Positions 1-6,053 of a DNA stretch of 15,823 bases are shown in pieces. The notes under the pieces are model-generated. The model saw nothing but the letters and a program-made list of their open reading frames with translations. It did no database searches and was not told the origin of the DNA. Source of the stretch: Planctomycetota bacterium (GTDB lineage Bacteria > Planctomycetota > Brocadiia > Brocadiales > Brocadiaceae); the NCBI GenBank assembly GCA_023261465.1, contig JAHFOW010000051.1, positions 1 to 15,823 on the forward strand. The letters run 5' to 3'. The translations under genes and the position numbers were made by a program. Position 1 is the first letter of the stretch, and each line of letters starts with the position of its first letter.

Positions 1-278
1 TCAGTCTCATCATCCAGCCCTCCAATAGACAGGATTTCTGGCGACCAGCTCAGTTTAGTGTTTCGCCCGCTTCCCACCAAGCAAAGGAGTCAGACTAACC
101 TGCTGCGTGTCGTTTCATAAACCTCGCAGGTAAGACTTATGAAACGTGGTTGCTTAGTTAGGCAGCCATTGCCATTGGTTCGGCATTTAAATTTTTTGCC
201 AGGTTTTTAATGAGGCCGCCTGACAACCTCAATACGCCACTTATACCCCAAATTACCCGGTCGAATCCTTTCGCCCCC
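1..278 (-). ncRNA. ssrA: tmRNA (ssrA), 3' part beyond the left edge
   Basis: Read on the minus strand, the RNA begins GGGGGCGAAAGGATTCGACC, the tmRNA 5' acceptor-stem and D-loop signature. It is followed by an open tag frame that starts at a GCA resume codon and ends in TAA, C, TAA. Downstream, an inverted repeat (111-120 with 137-146, CGTTTCATAA arms) forms the helix expected after the tag region. tmRNA rescues stalled ribosomes by trans-translation with SmpB and tags the unfinished protein for proteolysis. Full-length tmRNAs are about 350-400 bases, so the T-arm and 3' acceptor strand (TTCGA...CCA) should lie roughly 70-120 bases left of position 1; they are not in the window. The 5' end is placed at 278 because the -10 box at 284-289 leaves a five-base gap. 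Confidence 0.93.
158..199 (-). other. tmRNA proteolysis-tag reading frame
   Basis: Inside the tmRNA, the frame starting at GCA (197-199) reads AKNLNAEPMAMAA and stops at TAA (158-160), with a second TAA one base later. Ending in two alanines is the hallmark of the ssrA degron read by ClpXP/ClpAP. The residue before the final AA is normally Leu or Val (E. coli ends LAA); here it is Met. The alanine resume codon and A-rich context are typical. The frame is read directly from the sequence; the exact resume codon is inferred from family convention. Confidence 0.88.
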
Positions 279-283
279 TTAAT

Positions 284-312
284 ATATTAGTTTGATTGAG
301 ATGTGATATACA
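284..312 (-). promoter_or_regulatory. Probable sigma-70 promoter of ssrA
   Basis: The minus strand shows a -10 box TAATAT (284-289) five bases before the tmRNA 5' end. A weak -35 TGTATA (307-312) lies 17 bases upstream of it. The -10 position agrees with the independently deduced RNA start; the -35 matches the consensus at only three of six positions. Confidence 0.6.
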
Positions 313-416
313 GAAATGACTCAATGTAACACGGTAATATTCGGCACAATTATAACATAAGATATCAGATTTGCAATGTGATTAATTTTTCGTTTCCGAT
401 ATCTTTCCATAAAAGG

Positions 417-464
417 GGCAAGCTGATTTCCAAAGAAAAGGAGGAAAGAGGAAATCAGCTTGCC
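417..464. repeat. 15-bp perfect inverted repeat with purine-rich loop
   Basis: The arms GGCAAGCTGATTTCC (417-431) and GGAAATCAGCTTGCC (450-464) are perfect complements around an 18-base loop. On the plus strand the loop is all purine and contains AAAAGGAGG, a strong Shine-Dalgarno-like string. The 3' flank is AAAAGG, not a U-tract, so it is not a canonical intrinsic terminator on the plus strand; on the minus strand the flank is CCTTTTATGG. No gene ends here on either strand. It could be a leader structure or protein-binding site upstream of the lipoprotein operon. Confidence 0.6.
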
Positions 465-582
465 AAAAGGAGAACAATTACGCTATTATAAACAACCTTT
501 ATTCAGTAAAGGTTCCATTTTTATAATTTTTTTTGTGTTTATTGGTTCATGGATTATAATTGCTCGTTATGAGAAGATATAG
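460..582 (+). CDS. Possible 40-residue small membrane peptide
   Basis: An open frame with a TTG start at 460, inside the right arm of the 417-464 hairpin, runs to a TAG that overlaps the first codons of the lipoprotein gene in another frame. It encodes a basic, tyrosine-containing head, then one hydrophobic stretch (GSIFIIFFVFIGSWIIIA) and a charged end (RYEKI). A GGAGG lies about 16 bases upstream of the TTG, in the hairpin loop. AT-rich DNA readily gives hydrophobic translations and there is no ATG or GTG start. I regard this as possible but unproven. FIGSW also occurs at the end of the second helix of the small membrane protein at 1072-1290, which may be chance. Confidence 0.18.
   Translation: MPKGEQLRYYKQPLFSKGSIFIIFFVFIGSWIIIARYEKI
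494..530 (+). terminator. Terminator-like hairpin before the lipoprotein operon
   Basis: The perfect 8-bp stem AACCTTTA/TAAAGGTT (494-501 with 507-514, loop TTCAG) is followed by CC and then a T-rich run reaching position 534 (ATTTTTATAATTTTTTTT). The shape is that of a plus-strand intrinsic terminator, though the stem is AT-rich. It lies upstream of, not after, a gene, so it may be an attenuator for the operon or may insulate it from leftward sequence. Confidence 0.45.
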
Positions 583-1021
583 AATAATTTATACAGGGGT
601 AGTTATCCTGTTTTTATTTGGATGCAGCACGACTTCACAGAGGATATTAACGGATATGGACCGTCAAATGAGTGATCTCACAAAAACCACTCAAACCCTT
701 GAAAAAAGGGTCGATGATTTATCAAGGTCTGTTTCCTTGATCGTGAATGATGGAAATGATTTGCATAATGAGGTATATAGCGCAAGGAACCAGGGTAAAA
801 AGGTTGAACAAAGGGTTGATGAAGTAGAAACGTTAGCAAAGAGTTTGGACGAACGAACGAATAAGCAGGAATCAAGTCATAAGGCATTGGAAGAAGATAT
901 AAATAAACGGATGGACGACCTCCAGAAGGCCATGGTTGAGTCATCTAATCGTTTGGAAGTGCTTAAGTTGGATATAAAGGATAAAGTGAAGGAAAATATC
1001 GGACAATCAACAACTCCCTAA
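569..1021 (+). CDS. Coiled-coil outer-membrane-type lipoprotein, unknown function
   Basis: A 150-residue protein. MRRYR and a hydrophobic core lead to a lipobox ending LFLFGC, so Cys19 would be lipidated after signal peptidase II cleavage. Ser at +2 favours outer-membrane delivery over inner-membrane retention. From about residue 28 to 145 the chain is hydrophilic, rich in Asp, Lys, Glu and Gln, with heptad-like spacing typical of a long coiled coil, resembling Lpp-like or spacer lipoproteins; I cannot name a family. ATG 569 is chosen because TAA at 557-559 limits the frame and the only earlier start is a TTG at 560. No Shine-Dalgarno is visible. TATAAT at 555-560 with TTGTGT at 533-538 (16-base spacer) would start transcription almost at the ATG, so the mRNA may be nearly leaderless. 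It heads an apparent operon with the next two genes. Confidence 0.82.
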   Translation: MRRYRIIYTGVVILFLFGCSTTSQRILTDMDRQMSDLTKTTQTLEKRVDDLSRSVSLIVNDGNDLHNEVYSARNQGKKVEQRVDEVETLAKSLDERTNKQESSHKALEEDINKRMDDLQKAMVESSNRLEVLKLDIKDKVKENIGQSTTP

Positions 1022-1071
1022 CCTGCGAAGATTATTTCAATTAATGTGCAAAATAACATCACGTATTTAAA

Positions 1072-1290
1072 ATGAACACACTCAAAAAAATGTTTCTTAT
1101 CTTTGGAATAGGTTTCGCATACTGTTCGGTTATTTACATTACCTTTTACGCCGTTGCCAGGGTTTACAGCACAAATGATCCTATTCTGGCAAAAAAGGTT
1201 GTAATTTTAGCATTTTTTGTAAACATAATTATTTTTATAGGTAGTTGGTATTTATTTTATAAGTTAAAAATTCTCAAAGAAAAAAAATGA
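1072..1290 (+). CDS. Small two-helix membrane protein, unknown function
   Basis: A 72-residue protein with two predicted transmembrane helices, roughly residues 7-29 and 43-63. A short polar loop joins them (ARVYSTNDPILAKK), and the tail is strongly basic (KLKILKEKK), which predicts a cytoplasmic C terminus by the positive-inside rule. The gene lies 50 bases after the lipoprotein gene and only one base before the HtrA start (TGA, A, ATG), so it is almost certainly co-transcribed and probably translationally coupled to the protease. No Shine-Dalgarno is evident. I recognise no family. The envelope-stress neighbourhood suggests a membrane partner or regulator of the protease, which is inference only. 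Confidence 0.72.
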   Translation: MNTLKKMFLIFGIGFAYCSVIYITFYAVARVYSTNDPILAKKVVILAFFVNIIIFIGSWYLFYKLKILKEKK

Positions 1291-1291
1291 A

Positions 1292-2803
1292 ATGTGCAAA
1301 AAAGTAATTTTCGTTCCGGCGATTATTATTCTTTTTTTTCTCTCTTGCTGTAATTCTTATGCAGGTCAAAATGCAGAGGTTGATAAATTAAAAAAAGAAC
1401 TCCTGGAGCTTGAAAAGGTTACCAATCCGCTGATTCAGACATTTCGAAAGGTTTCACAGCTTATTACGCCTTCAGTTGTAAGTGTAAATACCGAAAAGAA
1501 GGAACTTGCTAAATCCAGCCCTGAAAATAAACAACCGCCGCCACCGCAGCAAAATTTTTCTCCAAAACGTGAGCGTGAGTATCATACCGAAGATGTCCCC
1601 AAAAAGGGCCTTGGTTCGGGCATTATTGTCGATGAACGAGGGTATATTTTAACGAATAATCATGTCATTAGCGGTTTTTCTGAAAATGAAGTGACCGTTG
1701 TTACGTATACCGGGGAACAATACAAGAATGTTAAAATTGTTGGAGTTGACCCAAACACAGATCTGGCGATTATTAAAATTGAAGGTGGTGAATTTTTACC
1801 TGTCGAATTTGGAAATTCTGACGAAGTGCAGGTAGGCGACTGGGTAATTGCAGTAGGCAGCCCTTTCGGATATCAGCAAACGGTTTCAACGGGTATTATC
1901 AGCGCCAGGGGGAGAACTCATGTCATACCGTTTGTTCTTCCTTTTGTGTACGAAGATTTTTTTCAGACAGATGCAGCAATTAATCCGGGAAACAGTGGCG
2001 GACCCCTGGTGAATCTGAGGGGGGAGGTGATTGGTGTAAACACGGCTATAGCGACCAGGTCTGGCGGTTTTCAGGGTGTTGGATTTGCAATTTCAGCCAG
2101 TATTGCAAAAGAGACGGTTGAAAATATTATGGCTGAAGGGATGGTGGTAAGGGGGTATATGGGCGTAGGTACCCATGATATCAATGATGAGTTGGCTGCA
2201 ACGCTTGGATTGAGAGACAAGAAAGAAATTGCCTATCGCTTTGGTTTGTCTGCGAGTGAGGGGGCTTTTGTTTTGGAGGTATGGAGCGACACTCCGGCAT
2301 CTAAAGCAGGTATCCAGCCCGGAGATATTATCCTGGAGATCGGTGGTAAAAAGATACGAAATACCACCGATCTCCAATACGCTATTCGGCGAGCAAAGGT
2401 CAATTCAAATGTTATGGTAAAGATTTTCCGCGATGGTTCTGAACATGACCTTGATGTCCTGGTTGAACGTCAACCTGAAGACCTTTCGGGCAAGACATAT
2501 GTTGCCATACGGAAATTGGATGAGCCTACAAAGGTTTCTCTGGGATTGATTGTCAATGATCTAAATCCGGATATTGCACGTTCCATGGGTTATGAAGGGG
2601 AAAAGGGTGTTCTGGTTGTTGATGTGGAACTGAATAGCCCGGCACATCTTGCCGGTATACAACCGGGTGATTTAATTAAAAAAGTAGGGGCGAAAGACGT
2701 TCATTCGGTTTTGGAATTTTTAACAATCGTGGACGAGTATGCAAAGGATAATAAGACCGTAAGTATTTTTATAAAGAATAAAGGGTTTGTAACGTTGAAG
2801 TAG
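1292..2803 (+). CDS. htrA: HtrA/DegP-family periplasmic serine protease with two PDZ domains
   Basis: A 503-residue S1C protease and chaperone for misfolded envelope proteins. Residues 1-24 form a signal peptide with a plausible signal peptidase I site after SYA24. A short helical segment (27-58) and a Pro-rich linker (81-92) precede the trypsin fold (about 105-280). The triad is visible: His124 in TNNHVISG, Asp157 in NTDLAI and Ser235 in GNSGGPLVN. PDZ1 covers about 285-392 and PDZ2 about 413-500, each with an AGIQPGD motif. Size and order match DegP/DegQ. The proline-rich, basic linker between the N-terminal segment and the protease is longer than in the E. coli proteins. The start follows the upstream stop by one base, implying coupling. 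Such genes usually respond to envelope stress, but no stress-specific promoter can be seen here. Confidence 0.93.
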   Translation: MCKKVIFVPAIIILFFLSCCNSYAGQNAEVDKLKKELLELEKVTNPLIQTFRKVSQLITPSVVSVNTEKKELAKSSPENKQPPPPQQNFSPKREREYHTEDVPKKGLGSGIIVDERGYILTNNHVISGFSENEVTVVTYTGEQYKNVKIVGVDPNTDLAIIKIEGGEFLPVEFGNSDEVQVGDWVIAVGSPFGYQQTVSTGIISARGRTHVIPFVLPFVYEDFFQTDAAINPGNSGGPLVNLRGEVIGVNTAIATRSGGFQGVGFAISASIAKETVENIMAEGMVVRGYMGVGTHDINDELAATLGLRDKKEIAYRFGLSASEGAFVLEVWSDTPASKAGIQPGDIILEIGGKKIRNTTDLQYAIRRAKVNSNVMVKIFRDGSEHDLDVLVERQPEDLSGKTYVAIRKLDEPTKVSLGLIVNDLNPDIARSMGYEGEKGVLVVDVELNSPAHLAGIQPGDLIKKVGAKDVHSVLEFLTIVDEYAKDNKTVSIFIKNKGFVTLK

Positions 2804-2834
2804 GTATAGTAAATTCTTTTGTTTCTTATCATAG

Positions 2835-3277
2835 ACGATTCAACAATCGGCGAAAAAGAACATTCTGACAGAAGAAGAGTTTTTTAAAAATTACAGTCAA
2901 ATTCTTGCGGAGAAATTAGAAATAAAGACGGCAGAATTAGATAAAGAAATTGCTTTACGTAAGCAGCGGAAAAACGGCAGAAAACACAATTTGCCATGAC
3001 AAATATACTGGCGGAATCAGCGTCTCTCAATGATGCTGCGCCCGGGATTTACAAAATATTTGTGAGGGTTTGGGTGAACGGCCAGCCAGTTTGGATAACG
3101 GATGTTATGACAGATACTAATTTTCCCCGATCTACATTGCGTCAAAACCAGGAATACATGGGGCAATGGCCTTCCCCATTATAAGAGGTAATTGGTGCGA
3201 TGGTCTTTTTTACCAGGAACATCCTTCATCCTGATGATAATCTTTACAATGTTATGGCGGATATTGGCAGACGATAG
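2835..3277 (+). pseudogene. Decayed GAF-domain sensor kinase remnant
   Basis: Pieces of one protein lie in order but in different frames. From 2835 a helical linker (EIKTAELDKEIALRKQ) is typical of sensor kinases. It continues after a one-base shift near 2966 as AEKRQKTQFAMTNILAESAS, the usual opening of this GAF class. At about 3053 the text jumps from GIYKIF to VRVWVNGQPVWITDV with DTNFPR, missing roughly 80 residues of normal GAF sequence. GIHGAMAFPIIRG follows in another frame (3151-3189), then EVIGAMVFFTRNILHPDD returns to the earlier frame after an in-frame TAA and ends at TAG (3275-3277). There is no PAS, HisKA or ATPase domain. Several frameshifts, an internal deletion and missing ends make it a pseudogene. 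The family call rests on recognising the GAF consensus. Confidence 0.8.
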
Positions 3278-3460
3278 ACGAATTATGAAATTGGGACAAA
3301 CAGAGGAATTAGAGGATTATTTGAAGATCGATGGAACGTTTGTTCACAATTTGTTATATGACCCGGTATACCAACATCTGGTCAAAGCATGGTTTGTTTT
3401 CTGAGCATCCAAAAGGATAATCAACCGTTAATACAAGTGCGGTTGCACTGCATTATTGAT
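3278..3460 (+). other. Spacer with an unidentified ORF fragment
   Basis: After the GAF remnant a different frame stays open to TGA at 3402-3404 and reads as soluble protein (for example TEELEDYLKIDGTFVHNLLY). It has no start of its own and no family I recognise. It may be the displaced tail of another broken gene or chance. No other gene is seen before the topA stop. Confidence 0.3.
3422..3445 (-). terminator. Weak hairpin after topA
   Basis: CAACCG (3422-3427) pairs with CGGTTG (3440-3445) around a 12-base loop, 16 bases beyond the topA stop. On the minus strand it is followed by ATTATCCTTTTGG, a poor U-tract, so termination here is only possible. Confidence 0.3.
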
Positions 3461-5785
3461 TCAACTTTGTTGTTCTTTGCCTATGTCTGAAGGACTACTA
3501 CTTTCAGGGGTTGGCAGTTCGTTGGTGATGTAATCGCAGTCAGGATATTTACTGCACCCAAAGAATATACCGCCTTTTTTTGAACGCCGTTGTACCAACT
3601 CTCCGTCACAACCTTCTTTGGCGCACTTTACGCCGGTAGGCAGTGATTTGATGTTCCTGCATTTTGGATATGCAGAGCATCCCATAAAGCGGCCTTTTTT
3701 ACTGAACCGGATGACCATGAGACTGCCGCATTTTTCGCATTTTTCATTGGTAGGTTCTACCTTGGTTGTTTCACCCGTAAGAGATTTTGTGTTTTTACAA
3801 TTGGGATACGCGGAACATGCCAGAAATTTTCCGTGACGGCCTGTCTTTGTTACCATAGGGCTGCCACACTTCTCGCACTTCTGGTCGGTGGTTTCCGGTT
3901 GCGCTGGTTCGCCTTTTTCATCCAGAGGCAACGTGCTTTTGCATTTGGGAAATGCTGAACATCCAAGAAACTTGCCGTGCTTTCCCCATCGGACAACCAT
4001 GGGCTGTCCGCAGATGGTACAAACTTGTTTGCTTTCTTCCGGTGTGCCTTTTACGCTCTTCATCTCGCCTAGTGCCTTTTCTAAATCGATCTTGAAAGGG
4101 TTATAAAATTCCTTTAATACATTCAACCATTCTGTTTTTTCTTCTTCTATTTTATCAAGTTCATCTTCCATGTGTGAAGTAAATTTTACATCCATAATTT
4201 TTGGAAAATGGTCAATGAGTTTTTCCGTAACGAGTGTTCCCAATTCCGTTGCATAAAATGCACGCTTTTCCTGTTTGACGTATCCACGGTCCTGTATCGT
4301 AGAGATGATCGAAGCATACGTACTGGGTCTTCCGATACCCATCTTTTCCAGAGTTTTAACGAGGGATGCCTCGCTGTAACGCGGAGGTGGCTGGGTAAAG
4401 TGCTGGGAAGGATCCAAAACGATTAATTCGAGTTTTTGGTCTTTCACCAGAGCCGGGAGAATTTGTTCTTCCTTTTCGGTCTCTTGTCCTGAAATACGGG
4501 TGTGTCCGTCAAAGAGTAATTCCCTTCCTTTTGCTTTGAAAACATAAGTTTCCGCGGCAATTTCTGAGTCGGTAACTGCGTAGAGCGCTGGTTTCATCTG
4601 GCATGCGACAAAACGATTCCAGATCAACTCGTAGAGTTTGAATTGGTCCTTTGTTAAAGACTCTTTCAGAAATTCAGGCGTGTACTCAATATGCGTAGGC
4701 CTGATGGCTTCATGCGCACCCTGCGTTCCTTTCTTATTTGATGCGTGTATATTGGGTTTGTCGGGCAGATAGTTCTTGCCGTATGTATCTGCTATGAATT
4801 TTCGGCAGGATGTCAGCGCCTGGTCTGCAATATGGAACGAATCTGTTCTCATGTACGTGATAAGTCCAACAGAACCTTCCTTTCCGGTATCAATACCTTC
4901 GTAAAGCTGCTGGGCAACGGTCATAGTCTTTTTTGTGCTGAATTGTAAACGGGTGGATGCCTGCTGTTGCATGAGGCTTGTAGTAAAAGGCGGAGGCGCA
5001 TTATTTCGCTTCTCCTGTTTTTTTACATTGATTACAATGAATTCGGCCTTTTGTATCTCTTGAACAATGTCTTTTGCCTGTTGTTCGTTTTTAATGTCAA
5101 TATTTTCATTATTGAATTTTTGCAAAATAGCTTTAAACGTTTTTGTTTCTGCCGGTGCTTCTGCGGTATCATCAGACAGGGTCTTTAATTCAGCAGTGAT
5201 TTTCCAGTATTCCTGGGACCTGAAGGCCTTAATTTCTTTTTCCCGCTCGACAATAAGCCGGACGGCGACAGATTGAACACGGCCAGCGCTGAGTCCTTTT
5301 GCAATCTTCTTCCACAACAGGGGGCTTATCTGGTATCCCACGAGACGGTCGAGGATTCTCCGTGCCTGCTGGGCATTGACCTTGGCCATATTAATGGGGC
5401 TGGGGTGTGCAAATGCCTCCTGGATGGCATCCTTGGTAATTTCATTAAAGGTGACCCGGCGCACCTTTTTGTCAGGCAATTCGAGCACCTGCGATAGATG
5501 CCAGGCGATAGCTTCTCCTTCCCGGTCAAGATCTGAAGCCAGATATATAGCGTCGGCCTTTTTTGAATTATCTAATAATTCTTCAACCAGCTTTTTTCTG
5601 CCGGGGATTACTTTATATTCTGGGGTGAAGTTGTTTTCCACATCGACCGATAGTTTTTTCTGAGGCAGATCCCGGATATGCCCCATAGACGAACAGACAA
5701 AATACGACGTGCCGAGAAATTTGCCGATTGTCTTTGCCTTGGCAGGGGACTCCACGATTACCATATTTTTTTTAACTTTTGCCAT
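3461..5785 (-). CDS. topA: DNA topoisomerase I (type IA)
   Basis: A 774-residue enzyme that relaxes negative supercoils by cutting one strand through a 5'-phosphotyrosine. The TOPRIM domain shows VESPAKAKTIGK (Glu12) and the metal-binding DLDREGE (Asp85, Asp87, Glu89). The active-site tyrosine is Tyr311 in GLITYMRTDS, equivalent to E. coli Tyr319. The C terminus carries four Cys4 zinc-ribbon modules, at about 589-615, 638-663, 683-709 and 721-750; each has two paired Cys, a central G-K-F or G-F segment and a C-S-x-(Y/F)-P-x-C end. The start is ATG 5785 (MAKVKKNMVIVESP). The frame extends 12 codons further to a TTG at 5821, but that lies at the predicted transcription start and lacks support; AAGG sits ten bases before the ATG. 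It is divergent from the chaperone gene. Confidence 0.96.
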   Translation of the reverse strand: MAKVKKNMVIVESPAKAKTIGKFLGTSYFVCSSMGHIRDLPQKKLSVDVENNFTPEYKVIPGRKKLVEELLDNSKKADAIYLASDLDREGEAIAWHLSQVLELPDKKVRRVTFNEITKDAIQEAFAHPSPINMAKVNAQQARRILDRLVGYQISPLLWKKIAKGLSAGRVQSVAVRLIVEREKEIKAFRSQEYWKITAELKTLSDDTAEAPAETKTFKAILQKFNNENIDIKNEQQAKDIVQEIQKAEFIVINVKKQEKRNNAPPPFTTSLMQQQASTRLQFSTKKTMTVAQQLYEGIDTGKEGSVGLITYMRTDSFHIADQALTSCRKFIADTYGKNYLPDKPNIHASNKKGTQGAHEAIRPTHIEYTPEFLKESLTKDQFKLYELIWNRFVACQMKPALYAVTDSEIAAETYVFKAKGRELLFDGHTRISGQETEKEEQILPALVKDQKLELIVLDPSQHFTQPPPRYSEASLVKTLEKMGIGRPSTYASIISTIQDRGYVKQEKRAFYATELGTLVTEKLIDHFPKIMDVKFTSHMEDELDKIEEEKTEWLNVLKEFYNPFKIDLEKALGEMKSVKGTPEESKQVCTICGQPMVVRWGKHGKFLGCSAFPKCKSTLPLDEKGEPAQPETTDQKCEKCGSPMVTKTGRHGKFLACSAYPNCKNTKSLTGETTKVEPTNEKCEKCGSLMVIRFSKKGRFMGCSAYPKCRNIKSLPTGVKCAKEGCDGELVQRRSKKGGIFFGCSKYPDCDYITNELPTPESSSPSDIGKEQQS

Positions 5786-5829
5786 TTTGATACAACCTTG
5801 ATTAAAGTAAAGTCTGAACAAAAGAGAAG

Positions 5830-5858
5830 ATTTAAGCAGAGGATATAAAGAGTGTCAA
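5830..5858 (-). promoter_or_regulatory. Promoter of topA
   Basis: On the minus strand a perfect -35 TTGACA (5853-5858) stands 17 bases before a -10 TTAAAT (5830-5835, four of six). Transcription would start near 5823, giving a leader of about 40 bases before the ATG at 5785. Confidence 0.65.
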
Positions 5859-5893
5859 GTTATTTCTTGAATGGAGAGAATGTAAAAAACCAG

Positions 5894-5921
5894 TTGATAA
5901 TTGCGAAATAACGGATAAAAT
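5894..5921 (+). promoter_or_regulatory. Promoter of the SurA/PpiD-like gene and ribF
   Basis: TTGATA (5894-5899, five of six) and TAAAAT (5916-5921, five of six) are separated by 16 bases on the plus strand. Transcription would start near 5928, leaving a 5' leader of about 125 bases. Its -35 lies about 35 bases from the topA -35 on the opposite strand, so the two promoters form a compact divergent pair. Confidence 0.5.
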
Positions 5922-5975
5922 ATCTTTTTATTTTAAATTTTGCATTATCTTAAGAATGGTGAGATAGATTCTTTA

Positions 5976-6001
5976 CTTCGCTCATTCTGAACAGCGTGAA
6001 G
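5976..6001. repeat. Short REP-like hairpin in the chaperone leader
   Basis: CTTCGCT (5976-5982) can pair with AGC...GAAG (5993-6001) with a GT bulge. The surrounding text, ATTCTTTACTTCGCTCATTC, resembles dispersed palindromic repeats found in many genomes that carry a TTCGCTC...GAATGA core. Only one copy is in the window, so repetitiveness is unproven. Confidence 0.3.
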
Positions 6002-6053
6002 GTTTCAACACAGGCTGGTTAGAAATTCCTAAACATTCAACGAAGAGGGGGTT

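Noticed and set aside
3888..4106. Plus-strand frames rich in Cys, Gly and His-like patterns within topA
   Set aside because: They are antisense readings of the repeated zinc-ribbon codons and recur with the same phrases at each module.
5785..5821. TTG start extending topA by 12 residues
   Set aside because: The predicted transcription start is near 5823 and the family normally begins shortly before the VESPAKA motif.
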